Shown piece by piece: positions 35,973 to 45,102 of a stretch of DNA of 64,000 nucleotides. Under the pieces are notes generated by a model. It did no database searches. It was not told the DNA's origin and saw only the letters and a list, made by a program, of their open reading frames with translations. Source of the stretch: Oceanobacter antarcticus (lineage in GTDB: Bacteria > Pseudomonadota > Gammaproteobacteria > Pseudomonadales > Oceanobacteraceae); contig NZ_JBBKTX010000011.1 in NCBI RefSeq assembly GCF_044962685.1, positions 1-64,000 of the forward strand, given 5' to 3'. The stretch's first letter is position 1; the number at the start of each line of letters is the position of its first letter. The translations under genes were made by a program, and so were the position numbers.

Positions 35973-36902
35973 ATGGCTCGTCAGGAAATCAATCGATCCG
36001 CTGAACTCGAAGTGTTTGTTCGGGTGGTTGATGCAGGTAATTTTTCAGCCGCCGCCAGAGCTCTGGATATGACGCCGTCTGCGGTCAGCAAGTTGGTTGC
36101 TCGTCTGGAAGTGCGTTTGGGGACACGCCTACTGGTTCGTTCCAGTCGCCAATTGCGTTTGACCACAGAAGGCTGCGTCTTTTATGAACGGGGTGTTCGT
36201 ATCCTGGCCGATCTGGATGATGCTGAGTGCAGTGCTGCGGCCAGCAGTGTGCCAAAGGGACGCCTGAGAGTGAATGTCAATGTCCCTTATGGGCAGCATC
36301 TTTTACTTCCTATGGTGCCTGCTTTTTACACACGTTATCCGCAGGTGCAATTGGACATCGTGCTCGCAGATGAAGTGATGGATTTGTATGAGCACCGAAC
36401 CGATGTTGCGGTCAGAGCTGGACCAATGCGAGACTCGGGCTTGATTGCTCGTCACCTGGGGAGTACTGCAAAAGTTATTGTCGGTGCTCCCCGGTATTTT
36501 GAGGAGCGGGGGCTGGTGCAGACTCCGGGCGAGCTGGCGGGTCACCTATTGCTGGATGTGAATTATCGGCGTGCCGATTCTGGCTGGCGGCTACAGGATG
36601 GCACGTCGGAAGAAACGGTGATTTATCCTGGGAATCATCTTCGGGTCAGTAATGGCGAGGCATTACGGCAGTTGGTGCTGGCGGGGGCGGGGCTTGCACG
36701 ACTCTCCCGCTTTCAGGTTGAAAATGATATTCGCACCGGCCGTTTGTTACCCGTATTGGAGCCATGGAACCCTGGTGACCAAGAGACTTTTTACGCGGTA
36801 TACGTGGGTCAGGGAGCGTTGATGCCACAGCGGATCCGGGTGTTTCTGGACTTTCTGGCGGAGCACGTTCGGCTGCCGGAAACCCCCTCTGGTTTCGAGT
36901 GA
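35973..36902 (+). CDS. LysR family transcriptional regulator
   Basis: A 309-residue LysR regulator. The HTH is in FVRVVDAGNFSAAARALDMTPSAVSKLVARLE, and the effector-binding domain follows from about residue 90. The protein is of the CrgA-like class often paired with oxidoreductases. It is divergent from the GDSL hydrolase/ene-reductase operon with a 112-base shared promoter region, so it probably controls that operon. Confidence 0.9.
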   Translation: MARQEINRSAELEVFVRVVDAGNFSAAARALDMTPSAVSKLVARLEVRLGTRLLVRSSRQLRLTTEGCVFYERGVRILADLDDAECSAAASSVPKGRLRVNVNVPYGQHLLLPMVPAFYTRYPQVQLDIVLADEVMDLYEHRTDVAVRAGPMRDSGLIARHLGSTAKVIVGAPRYFEERGLVQTPGELAGHLLLDVNYRRADSGWRLQDGTSEETVIYPGNHLRVSNGEALRQLVLAGAGLARLSRFQVENDIRTGRLLPVLEPWNPGDQETFYAVYVGQGALMPQRIRVFLDFLAEHVRLPETPSGFE

Positions 36903-37072
36903 ATTTCGTACAAAAAAACAAACTTCAGCTTGCGTGGCGCTTGTCGTTTTGGTATAAAGCGCAACTCTTTTCAGCCAGGGCCTCTCTGGTGTCGCTTGAA
37001 AAAGCGCTCCATGCCCACGGTTGCTAACGAAATTCAGATTGATCGATACAGTTAAGAATCGGGGCTAGATCC

Positions 37073-37309
37073 ATGTCTAAGGTTTGTCAGGTAACAGGAA
37101 AAGGTCCTGTTTCCGGGAATAACGTTTCCCACTCAAATACCAAAACCAAGCGCCGTTTTTTACCCAACTTGCAATACCACCGTTTTTGGGTAGAAAGCGA
37201 AAGCCGTTTTGTTCGTCTGCGTGTATCAACTAAAGGTATGCGTATTATCGACAAGAAAGGCATCGATCCGGTGCTGGCCGAGCTGCGTGCTCGCGGCGAA
37301 AAATTCTAA
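37073..37309 (+). CDS. rpmB: 50S ribosomal protein L28
   Basis: L28 (78 aa), with the near-invariant start SKVCQVTGKGPVSGNN and the KRRFLPNLQYHRFWVE block. It belongs to the zinc-independent form, with only the first Cys present. rpmG follows after 11 bases, as in most gammaproteobacteria. Confidence 0.97.
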   Translation: MSKVCQVTGKGPVSGNNVSHSNTKTKRRFLPNLQYHRFWVESESRFVRLRVSTKGMRIIDKKGIDPVLAELRARGEKF

Positions 37310-37320
37310 GGAGACTGATT

Positions 37321-37479
37321 ATGCCACGCGACAAAATCCGTCTGGTGTCCAGTGCCGGTACCGGTCACTTCTACACTACAGACAAGAACAAGCGCACCAT
37401 GCCTGAGAAAATGGAAATCAAGAAATTTGATCCCGTTATCCGCAAGCATGTGATGTACAAGGAAGCCAAGATCAAGTAA
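37321..37479 (+). CDS. rpmG: 50S ribosomal protein L33
   Basis: L33 (52 aa): starts PRDKIRLVSSAGTGHFYTTD and ends HVMYKEAKIK. It has no CxxC pairs, so it is the zinc-independent form. AGGAG lies nine bases upstream of the ATG. It is co-transcribed with rpmB and ends at the intrinsic terminator at 37503. Confidence 0.97.
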   Translation: MPRDKIRLVSSAGTGHFYTTDKNKRTMPEKMEIKKFDPVIRKHVMYKEAKIK

Positions 37480-37502
37480 TTGATCCTTCCTGTGCAGGCT
37501 TG

Positions 37503-37542
37503 AAAAACCCGGATAGCTCCTGAGCTATAACCGGGTTTTTTC
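37503..37542 (+). terminator. Intrinsic terminator after rpmBG
   Basis: A strong hairpin: AAACCCGG pairs with CCGGGTTT, with an inner AGCT/AGCT stem, followed by a T-run. It closes the rpmB-rpmG operon ahead of mutM. Confidence 0.92.
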
Positions 37543-37600
37543 GTATCTGGCGCTCGCCGCCAGGCTCTTCCTGTTATCAACATCCGATACAATCCAAACC

Positions 37601-38422
37601 ATGCCAGAGCTTCCTGAAGTAGAAACGACCCTGCGCGGTATTGAACCGTACCTGCTGAACCAGACTATTCAGGGCGTCGTTGTGCGTCAGCCGCGCTTAC
37701 GCTGGCCGGTTGCTGAAGAGGTGTCTGCGCTGGCGGGCCAACGGGTGACGGGCCTGAGCCGTCGGGGCAAGTATTTGCTGGTGCAGTTTGCTACCGGTAC
37801 GGCGGTCTGGCATCTGGGCATGTCGGGGTCTCTACGATTGGTGAAAGAAGAGGAAGATCCTCGTATTCATGACCATATTGACTGGGTGTTAGAGAGTGGC
37901 TGGATTTTGCGCTATCACGACCCCAGGCGCTTTGGTGCGTTGCTGTGGCAGCCGCCGGGAGAGCAGCTGAGTCAGATTGCCTCGCTGGGGCCAGAGCCGT
38001 TATTAGCCGAAACGCTGTCCGGCTTGTCGGCCGAGTCGTTGTATCAGCGCAGTCGTGGCAAGAAGCAGGCAATCAAGCTGTTTATCATGGATAACCACAC
38101 CATGGTTGGGGTCGGTAATATCTACGCCAATGAGAGTCTGTTTATGGCCGGTATTCGGCCAACGACAGCAGCTGGCAAAATCAGTAAACCCAGATTTGCC
38201 CGCTTGTTGGCTTGTATCCGTCAGGTACTGGCGCAGGCAATTGAGCAGGGAGGCACGACGTTACGTGATTTCGTCAACAGCGATGGTAATCCCGGTTATT
38301 TTGCCCAGCAGTTGCAGGTGTATGGGCGTGGCGGCAAGCCGTGTCGGGTCTGCGAGGCGGTATTGTATGAGATTCGGCAAGGCCAGCGAGCGACGGTGTA
38401 CTGCCCGACCTGTCAAAAGTAG
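37601..38422 (+). CDS. mutM: Formamidopyrimidine-DNA glycosylase
   Basis: MutM/Fpg (273 aa) removes 8-oxoguanine and opened purines from DNA. The catalytic N-terminal Pro2 and Glu3 in PELPEVETT, the H2TH region and the C-terminal zinc finger (CRVCEAVLYE, then VYCPTCQK) are intact. It has its own transcript after the rpmG terminator. No strong ribosome-binding site is visible. Confidence 0.96.
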   Translation: MPELPEVETTLRGIEPYLLNQTIQGVVVRQPRLRWPVAEEVSALAGQRVTGLSRRGKYLLVQFATGTAVWHLGMSGSLRLVKEEEDPRIHDHIDWVLESGWILRYHDPRRFGALLWQPPGEQLSQIASLGPEPLLAETLSGLSAESLYQRSRGKKQAIKLFIMDNHTMVGVGNIYANESLFMAGIRPTTAAGKISKPRFARLLACIRQVLAQAIEQGGTTLRDFVNSDGNPGYFAQQLQVYGRGGKPCRVCEAVLYEIRQGQRATVYCPTCQK

Positions 38423-38584
38423 ACGTTCGTTGCGAGGTATAGACCGGGCCTGTTGAGTGCCTGTGGCTCTCAGAATATTGAGAATAACCTCTATGTCACA
38501 GCTCGGAAGTTGCGTCAGTGACGTGATCGCAGAGTGCTGCTATAGTCCGCGACATTCTCATGTGGAGCTAAACGAGGAACCACG

Positions 38585-39412
38585 ATGCAACTGACGGCCC
38601 TGAGAACCTCCTTACGTATCGGACTTGCAGCCTGTGTGCTGACGATGTCGGCTATGGCGCAGGCGGAAGATTTTGAAGAGACACCAAGTGTGGGTGCCAT
38701 GGTGGCAGACACCTTGCTGGTGCGCCCGCTCTATTTCATCATCTCGCAGGCGGGTGCGGTGCTTTATTCTGTGACGCTGCCGTTTACGCTGATGGGTGGT
38801 AATTCGGATGAAGCAGCAGAAGCCATGGTGGTGACCCCGTTGCAGGCGGCTTTTGTTCGCTGTCTGGGCTGTGGCAAAACCAATTACGCTGTGAGCGAAG
38901 TCAAAGAAGGTGCTGGCAAGACCATTGATCACTTTGTTGAAGCAACGGTGGGTACGGCAGGTGTTACGAGCGAATCCGAGTCGGTTGGTGTAACGACACT
39001 GGGGGTGTTCTTCGGTACCCGTTTTGAGCTGGTTGATCGTAGTCGCTTCGATGTGTTGCTGGGTTATCAAAGCCTGGGTGAAGCCAAGGTAAAAAGCTCA
39101 GCCTCGCTGGGTGCTTTTAATGACACGACGTCTTCCATTCAGGTAGCCACCCGCTTTGGTCGCCATATATTCAAACATACGGATCTGATGTTCAAGCTGG
39201 GCTTGCATCGCTGGTCGACCGAGCGTGAAACCGCGTCTGGCTCTACCAGTATGGATGGTTTTGGCTTGCTGTATGGCGTGGGTCTGGATGTCCGCCTGGA
39301 TGATGCTTTTGGTGCCGGGTTGGGTTACACACGCTATGACCTGAGCAGTGATGGCGATGGTTATGATTCAGGTATCAATAGCGTGGATCTGGGTTTGCGG
39401 GTGTATTTCTGA
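38585..39412 (+). CDS. Outer membrane beta-barrel protein, unknown function
   Basis: A 275-residue exported protein. The signal peptide ends near AMAQA (about residue 27). A hydrophobic segment follows (LLVRPLYFIISQAGAVLYSVTLPF) of a type seen in small proteins of Pseudomonas and relatives, then a pair of cysteines (CLGCGKT). From about residue 130 there are alternating amphipathic strands ending in the aromatic GLRVYF, typical of outer-membrane barrels. GAGGAA precedes the ATG. I do not recognise a specific family. Confidence 0.7.
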   Translation: MQLTALRTSLRIGLAACVLTMSAMAQAEDFEETPSVGAMVADTLLVRPLYFIISQAGAVLYSVTLPFTLMGGNSDEAAEAMVVTPLQAAFVRCLGCGKTNYAVSEVKEGAGKTIDHFVEATVGTAGVTSESESVGVTTLGVFFGTRFELVDRSRFDVLLGYQSLGEAKVKSSASLGAFNDTTSSIQVATRFGRHIFKHTDLMFKLGLHRWSTERETASGSTSMDGFGLLYGVGLDVRLDDAFGAGLGYTRYDLSSDGDGYDSGINSVDLGLRVYF

Positions 39413-39529
39413 GGCTGATAGTCGTCCTCTAATATCTTGCTTTCGTCGCGTCTCTGCAATGATGGCTGCCTGAATCGTTTTCCGGCAGCCCAAATACTTT
39501 CCCTCTTTCCGTTTATTCCCTCTTCCCGT

Positions 39530-41188
39530 TTATTCCATATTTCCGATACTTTTGCGTTGGTCGACAAAGTACTGCATCAGGTTGCGGGTGGAGTCATCGT
39601 GATCGTCACGAACGTCGCCGCTTTGCAGTTCGGGCAGGATGTTTTGCGCCAGGGTTTTGCCCAGCTCGACGCCCCATTGGTCGAATGAGCAGATGTCCCA
39701 GATCGTGCCAAGGATAAAAATCTTGTGCTCATACAGCGCAATCAGGGCACCCAGAGTGCGTGGACTCAGGTGATCCAGAATCAGACTGTTGGTTGGCCGA
39801 TTCCCCTGGTGGATCTTGTGCGGGATCAGGCGTTCGATATTGGCGCTCGACATGCCCTTGGCGGTCAGGTCACGACGTACGTCGTCGGCGTTGATGCCAC
39901 ACATCAGGGCTTCGGTCTGGGCGAAGAAGTTGGCCATCAGTTTTTCATGGTGGCCCGCTACTGGGGTGCTGCTTTCTACCGAACCAATAAAGTCAGCGGG
40001 TACGATGGTGTTGCCCTGATGCAGGTACTGATAAAAGGCATGCTGGCCGTCGATACCCAGCTGTCCCCAGATAATCGAACCGGTGGTGTAAGGAACGATG
40101 TCGCCGTTGCGATCAACGGATTTACCGTTGCTTTCCATTTCGGCCTGTTGCAAGTAAGCAGAGAATTTTTTTAGCGGCCAATCGTACGGTAGGATGGCCT
40201 GACTATGACGACCCAGGAAAGTGCTGTTCCACAGGGTGGTCAGTGCCAGCCACATCGGGGCGTTACGTTCCAGTGGCTCGTTACGGAAGTGCAAGTCCAT
40301 ATCGTGGGCACCCTGTAACAATTCTTCAAACTGCTTGAAGCCCAGGTATAAGGCAATGGGCAGACCAATGGCAGACCACAGCGAGAAGCGGCCACCGACC
40401 CAATCCCACATCTGGAAGGTATTTTCCAGTTTGATGCCGAAGGCTTTTACCGCGACCGCATTGCTGGATACGGCAACAAAGTGCTGGGCGACGGCACGGC
40501 TGTCGAACGAGGAAGCCATCAGCCAGTTGCGGGCAGTCTGGGCGTTGGTCATGGTTTCGGAGGTGGTAAAGGTTTTGGACGCGACAACAAACAACACCCG
40601 CTCCGGGTTCAGCCCTTTCAGGACGTTGGCGATTTCCATGCCGTCGACGTTGGAAACAAAATGGATATTGATCTGGTCGTCGGCGTAGGGCTTGAGCGCC
40701 TGAGTCACCATCCGGGGGCCGAGATCAGAGCCACCAATACCGATATTGACCACATCAGTAATCCGCTTGCCGGAATGTCCTCGCCAGCGGCCCTTGCGTA
40801 CGGCATTGACAAACACTCGCATACGTTTGAGTTCGTGTTCAATGATGGGCATGACATCTTCGCCATCCACGTAAACCGGTGAATGACCACGGTTACGCAA
40901 GGCGGTATGTAATACTGCCCTGTCTTCAGTCACATTGATGTGCTCACCGTTAAACATGGCGTCGCGACGTTTTTCCAGATCACACTGGCGTGCCAGTTCC
41001 AGCAGTTGCTGGAAGGTGTCATCGTCAATCGGGTTTTTGGAGATATCCAACAGGATGTTCTGAACCTTGAGCGAATATTTGTCAAACCGCTCCGGGTCAT
41101 CGAACAGCGACAGTATGGGGGTTTCAAGTGCCGTTTCGATGCGTTGCTGCAAAGCTTGCCAGGCGGGTAATTGGGTAACGGCGGACAT
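39530..41188 (-). CDS. pgi: Glucose-6-phosphate isomerase
   Basis: Pgi (552 aa) interconverts glucose-6-phosphate and fructose-6-phosphate. Signatures are NIGIGGSDLGPRMV, FVVASKTFTTSETMTNA, GGRFSLWSAIGLPIAL and, near the end, FDQWGVELGKTLA. It lies downstream of eda on the same strand with a 154-base gap, placing two sugar-phosphate enzymes together. Confidence 0.96.
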   Translation of the reverse strand: MSAVTQLPAWQALQQRIETALETPILSLFDDPERFDKYSLKVQNILLDISKNPIDDDTFQQLLELARQCDLEKRRDAMFNGEHINVTEDRAVLHTALRNRGHSPVYVDGEDVMPIIEHELKRMRVFVNAVRKGRWRGHSGKRITDVVNIGIGGSDLGPRMVTQALKPYADDQINIHFVSNVDGMEIANVLKGLNPERVLFVVASKTFTTSETMTNAQTARNWLMASSFDSRAVAQHFVAVSSNAVAVKAFGIKLENTFQMWDWVGGRFSLWSAIGLPIALYLGFKQFEELLQGAHDMDLHFRNEPLERNAPMWLALTTLWNSTFLGRHSQAILPYDWPLKKFSAYLQQAEMESNGKSVDRNGDIVPYTTGSIIWGQLGIDGQHAFYQYLHQGNTIVPADFIGSVESSTPVAGHHEKLMANFFAQTEALMCGINADDVRRDLTAKGMSSANIERLIPHKIHQGNRPTNSLILDHLSPRTLGALIALYEHKIFILGTIWDICSFDQWGVELGKTLAQNILPELQSGDVRDDHDDSTRNLMQYFVDQRKSIGNME

Positions 41189-41342
41189 GACGTATTCCTT
41201 ATCTGTCTTACGGTAAGCGGATTGTTATTGTTCGTTGTTACAGCAAGAGGACGGGTGAGACAACGCTTGCTGTGCCCACATCCCGTTGGCCCCTGCTGAC
41301 GTTTCGTCGTGCATCTGTTTCTCAGCCGCTGGTTGTTCTGGT

Positions 41343-41999
41343 TCAGCCGCGCAGGGATCTGGCCGCCCTGGCCAGCTCGCGAATGCCATCCCAGTCTTTG
41401 GCTTCGAGCAGATCATCCGGGGTTAGCCAGGTGCCGCCGACACACATGACATTGCTGAGGCACAGGTATTCGTTGGCATTGGCCGGGCGAATACCGCCGG
41501 TAGGGCAGAAACGCACTTCAGGGAAGGGGCCGGCAATGGATTTCAGGATGGCGGTGCCACCGGCGGCAGCGGCCGGAAAAAACTTGAAGCGACGGTAGCC
41601 AAAATCCATCGCGGTCATCATTTCGGATACGGTCTGTATGCCGGGCACCATTGGAATGTTGGCGGCGATAGCGCCAGCCAGCAGCGCTGGTGTAGCGCCA
41701 GGGGTAAAGATAAATTCACTGCCGGCGTCGATAGCGGCCTGCAGGTTGGTGACATTGGTAACGGTGCCAGCGCCGACGCGAGCGCCTTTGACTTCCTTGC
41801 AGATGGCGCGGATGGCATCCAGTGCAGCATCGCTGCGCAGGGTGATTTCCAGCACTGGCAAGCCCCCGTCGACCAGTGCCTGGGCCAGTGGTACGGCGTC
41901 TTCCAGATGTTCGATTTTTAATACCGGAATCACCGGTGCCAAAGCGACCAGATCATCAATTTGCTGGATAAAGGTGTCTGGATAATTGCTTGCTGTCAT
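41343..41999 (-). CDS. eda: KDPG/KHG aldolase (2-dehydro-3-deoxyphosphogluconate aldolase)
   Basis: Eda (218 aa), class I aldolase of the Entner-Doudoroff pathway, producing pyruvate and glyceraldehyde-3-phosphate. Visible are PVLEITLRSDAALDAI (catalytic Glu), VGAGTV, FTPGATPALLAGA and the Schiff-base Lys in RRFKFFPAAAAGG. Pairing with pgi suggests an Entner-Doudoroff route for glucose; edd and zwf are not in the window. Confidence 0.95.
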   Translation of the reverse strand: MTASNYPDTFIQQIDDLVALAPVIPVLKIEHLEDAVPLAQALVDGGLPVLEITLRSDAALDAIRAICKEVKGARVGAGTVTNVTNLQAAIDAGSEFIFTPGATPALLAGAIAANIPMVPGIQTVSEMMTAMDFGYRRFKFFPAAAAGGTAILKSIAGPFPEVRFCPTGGIRPANANEYLCLSNVMCVGGTWLTPDDLLEAKDWDGIRELARAARSLRG

Positions 42000-42442
42000 A
42001 ACAACTCCTTGCGCGCGGCTTATGGATCAGACTGCCCGGATAATCCGGCTTGTGTATTACAGGGCATGGCAAACGGGGATAAAAATCGGTACTTATCACC
42101 AGTGGCCAAGAACCCGCAGGCTTCGAGCGTGTTGATGCTATTCAGATGCAAGATCCGCTCCTGTCTGGTTGGCGGCGGATAATGAGCTGTCTGGCTAGCA
42201 AACGCCTGCTATCGTGTCGAGCCGGAGAGGGCGATGCACAGATTTGAGACACCATGGTGCCCTCTTTTGTTGATGCCGTGTAGTTATTTAGTTATCCACA
42301 CAGCCGCCAGATTTTCTTCGTAGCACTTTGCAAGTTTTCCGTACTGAATCATACTGTCTTGCTGCATGGAACTTGATACCTTGAACTGGCCGACAGGGAC
42401 TCCTTGTCTGTCGTGTATCAAAATAAGAAAAGGACTGCTCAC
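42000..42442. other. Intergenic region between eda and the sugar-binding protein gene
   Basis: No convincing gene. The two flanking genes are divergent, so it must hold both promoters. A short inverted repeat (CGACAG at 42391-42396, CTGTCG at 42408-42413) lies just before the binding-protein start. Confidence 0.4.
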
Positions 42443-43693
42443 ATGGCGACGATCAACCTGTTCGTTAGCGCTATCACCTTGATGCTGCTGTCCACCGCTG
42501 TTCTGGCGGGTGACGTGGAGGTGCTCCATTACATGACCTCTACCGGAGAGGCTGCTGCAATTGAGGTTCTGAAAGAGGAGCTGCGAGCCAGCGGCCACTC
42601 CTGGAAAGAGGTTGCTGTTGCCGGTGGTGGCGGTGAAACCGCCATGACCGTGCTGAAATTCAGGGCACTTTCTGGCAATCCACCGGCTGCTGCTCAGATC
42701 AAGGGGCCGCAGATTCAGGAATGGGGCGAACAGGGCTTACTGACATCGCTGGATAGCATTGCCAGCGCTGGCCACTGGGATGAGCTACTGCCTCCGGTGG
42801 TCAGCAATATGATGAAATATCAGGGTGAGTATGTTGCGGTGCCGGTGAATGTCCATCGAGTGAATTGGTTGTGGGCTAATCCCGACGTGTTCCGCAAGGC
42901 CGGAGTTGCCATACCGACAACCTGGGATCAGTTTTTTGAAGTGGCCAACGTATTAAAATCCAAGGGTATTCTGCCACTGGCTTATGGTGGCCAGACTTGG
43001 CAGGACGCCACTTTCTTTGAAACCGTGGCGCTGGGGGTTGGCGGCGCGGAGTTCTACTCCAGCGCTTTTGTTGATCTGAACCAGAAAACCCTGACCAGCG
43101 CGACCATGGTCAAGGTGTTTGAAACCTTCAGGAAAACCCGCGAATACACCGATGCCGATGCACCTGGCCGGGACTGGCACCTTGCCACCCGCATGGTGAG
43201 TAATGGTGAAGCTGCGATGCAAATCATGGGTGACTGGGCGAAAGGCGAATTCACCGCCGCTGGTCAGCATGCCGATGTCGATTATGTGTGTCTGGCCGCA
43301 CCGGATACCAGTGGTGCCTTTATCTTTAATATCGACAGTTTTGCCATGTTCGAGCTACGCGATTCCAAGGCCAGGGCAGCTCAGGCTGATTTGGCGCGGC
43401 TGGTAATGGAACCGAAGTTCCAGCAAACCTTCAACGTCAACAAGGGTTCTATTCCGGCGCGGTTAGGGATGGATCGTGCGGTATTCGACAGCTGCGCGCA
43501 TGCTTCAATGGATGCTTTTGTTGCCAGCGCGGCGACTGCTCAACTGGTACCGAGTATGGCGCATGGTATGGCAACGAGTTCGCAGGTACAGAGCGCCATT
43601 TATGACGTCGTGACGGCTTTTTATAACAGCAAGAACCTGTCCGCCAAAGAGGCGGTCGACAAGCTGGCGCATGCGATTGATGCGGCGCGCTGA
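42443..43693 (+). CDS. ABC transporter sugar-binding protein (orphan)
   Basis: A 416-residue periplasmic extracellular solute-binding protein (family 1). The signal peptide ends near AVLA (about residue 21). Sugar-binding family landmarks are VLKFRALSGNPPAAAQIKG, YVAVPVNVHRVNWLWANP and AAMQIMGDWAKGEF, close to glucose/mannose-binding GtsA-type proteins. The ATG at 42443 has AGGA eight bases upstream and gives a clean signal peptide. No permease or ATPase gene follows (the next gene is marC), so transporter partners must be elsewhere. The eda/pgi neighbours fit a sugar-uptake role. Confidence 0.85.
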   Translation: MATINLFVSAITLMLLSTAVLAGDVEVLHYMTSTGEAAAIEVLKEELRASGHSWKEVAVAGGGGETAMTVLKFRALSGNPPAAAQIKGPQIQEWGEQGLLTSLDSIASAGHWDELLPPVVSNMMKYQGEYVAVPVNVHRVNWLWANPDVFRKAGVAIPTTWDQFFEVANVLKSKGILPLAYGGQTWQDATFFETVALGVGGAEFYSSAFVDLNQKTLTSATMVKVFETFRKTREYTDADAPGRDWHLATRMVSNGEAAMQIMGDWAKGEFTAAGQHADVDYVCLAAPDTSGAFIFNIDSFAMFELRDSKARAAQADLARLVMEPKFQQTFNVNKGSIPARLGMDRAVFDSCAHASMDAFVASAATAQLVPSMAHGMATSSQVQSAIYDVVTAFYNSKNLSAKEAVDKLAHAIDAAR

Positions 43694-43757
43694 CCCCCTG
43701 CTTGGCATTTGTTATTCCATACCTTGTCGCTAATCTCCATTCTGAAATGAAGGCACG

Positions 43758-44390
43758 ATGAATCCATTACTTGAGCATGCCCTGGCGGTTTTTATGGCCT
43801 TTTTTGCCATCATGAACCCAATCGCCAATACCACGGTTTTTTTTGGACTGGCTGGTGAAAAAAGCGCCAGCGAGCAGCGTAAAATCGCTAAAAAAGCACT
43901 GACCATTACCTTTGTGATTGTGTTGTTGTTTGCTGTGCTGGGAAAATCAATTTTCCACCTGTTTGGCATCACTTTGCCTGCCCTGCGCATAACCGGCGGT
44001 GTGCTGGTGTTTATCATCGGCTATCACATGTTGCAGGGGGCAAATTCAAAGCTACACACGGCCGAAGAAGATTCTGATACTGACATTGCGGTCTCACCGA
44101 TGGCAGTGCCACTGCTTGCCGGGCCAGGCACCATCGCCACCGCCATGAATTATTCGGCAGCGGGTGGGTGGCTGGAAATTGTCCTGACCGTTTTTGCGTT
44201 CACCGTACTGTGTTTTATTACTTTTTACTGTTTTGTTTTCAGCGCCAGAATTCTCTCGGTCATCGGTGAAAACGGGCTTGGCATCATTACTCGGCTGATG
44301 GGACTGATTCTGGCCGTTATTGGTGTGCAAATGCTGGTTGAAGGCATAAATTCAGCCATTATCATCACCACAGCAGTACAAGCCAGTTGA
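43758..44390 (+). CDS. MarC family integral membrane protein
   Basis: A 210-residue inner-membrane protein with about six hydrophobic segments and MarC/NAAT signatures (FFAIMNPIANTTVFFGL at the N-terminus, AVPLLAGPGTIATAMNY in the middle). The family's transport role is unsettled; the old link to multiple antibiotic resistance was not upheld. AAGG precedes the ATG. It is read alone after the sugar-binding protein. Confidence 0.9.
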   Translation: MNPLLEHALAVFMAFFAIMNPIANTTVFFGLAGEKSASEQRKIAKKALTITFVIVLLFAVLGKSIFHLFGITLPALRITGGVLVFIIGYHMLQGANSKLHTAEEDSDTDIAVSPMAVPLLAGPGTIATAMNYSAAGGWLEIVLTVFAFTVLCFITFYCFVFSARILSVIGENGLGIITRLMGLILAVIGVQMLVEGINSAIIITTAVQAS

Positions 44391-44473
44391 GATAAGGACG
44401 CAGTATTGACTGATCGGAAACCCACGGCGGGATTCGATGTTATGATATTGCCATCAATATTCAGGGGGTAATC

Positions 44474-44851
44474 ATGTCCAAAGCGTTTGAATTGCAGGGA
44501 ATCGTGCATTCCATTGACGAGACCAAAGCCTACGGTCAGAACGGCTTCACCAAGCGTGAATTTGTGATCAAGCTGACGGGGGAGGGTGAGAAAGCCGAAT
44601 ACCCGAATTATGTTGCGCTGGAACTGATCAAAGACAAATGTGCCTTGATGGACAGCTACAATCTTGGTGATGAAATCCAGGTGAGTTTCAATTTCTCTGG
44701 TCGCCTGTGGAATGCACCAGGTAAGCCGGAGAAATGTTTTACCAGTCTGCAGGCCTGGCGTGTTGAGCGGGCGGGCGAGTCAGTGCAGTCTGGAGGTGGC
44801 GATCCGTTCGCCCAGAGTATGCCGAACTATGACGATGACGTACCCTTCTGA
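44474..44851 (+). CDS. DUF3127 protein with SSB-like acidic C-terminus
   Basis: A 125-residue DUF3127 protein. The N-terminal 95 residues look like an OB-fold (FELQGIVHSIDETKAYGQNG, REFVIKLTGEG, LGDEIQVSFNFSGRLW). A Gly/Ser/Gln-rich linker then leads to the end NYDDDVPF, very like the DDDIPF tail by which single-stranded DNA-binding protein recruits repair and replication partners. This suggests a nucleic-acid-binding protein acting in DNA metabolism (inference). It has its own promoter region; GGGGG lies near the ATG. Confidence 0.8.
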   Translation: MSKAFELQGIVHSIDETKAYGQNGFTKREFVIKLTGEGEKAEYPNYVALELIKDKCALMDSYNLGDEIQVSFNFSGRLWNAPGKPEKCFTSLQAWRVERAGESVQSGGGDPFAQSMPNYDDDVPF

Positions 44852-45102
44852 ATATCTTCAGGCCGCTGGACGCTCTCTGGTCGCGGGGGGCCTTCACCTT
44901 TTGCCAGTCAGTAATCAAGTGGTTGTTTGGATATGCAGGGAATGCAGGGAGAAGAGTGGTTCAGGGTAGGTCGGAGACAATTGGGTAGCCATGTGGCCCC
45001 CATTACGTCTTCGAATAGTGTGAAGCAAAAATCGTTGCCAGACTCAGGCTGGGTGCCGACGACTTATTATTGTGTCGGTGGTGCCTGAAAGACGTCTGGA
45101 AC

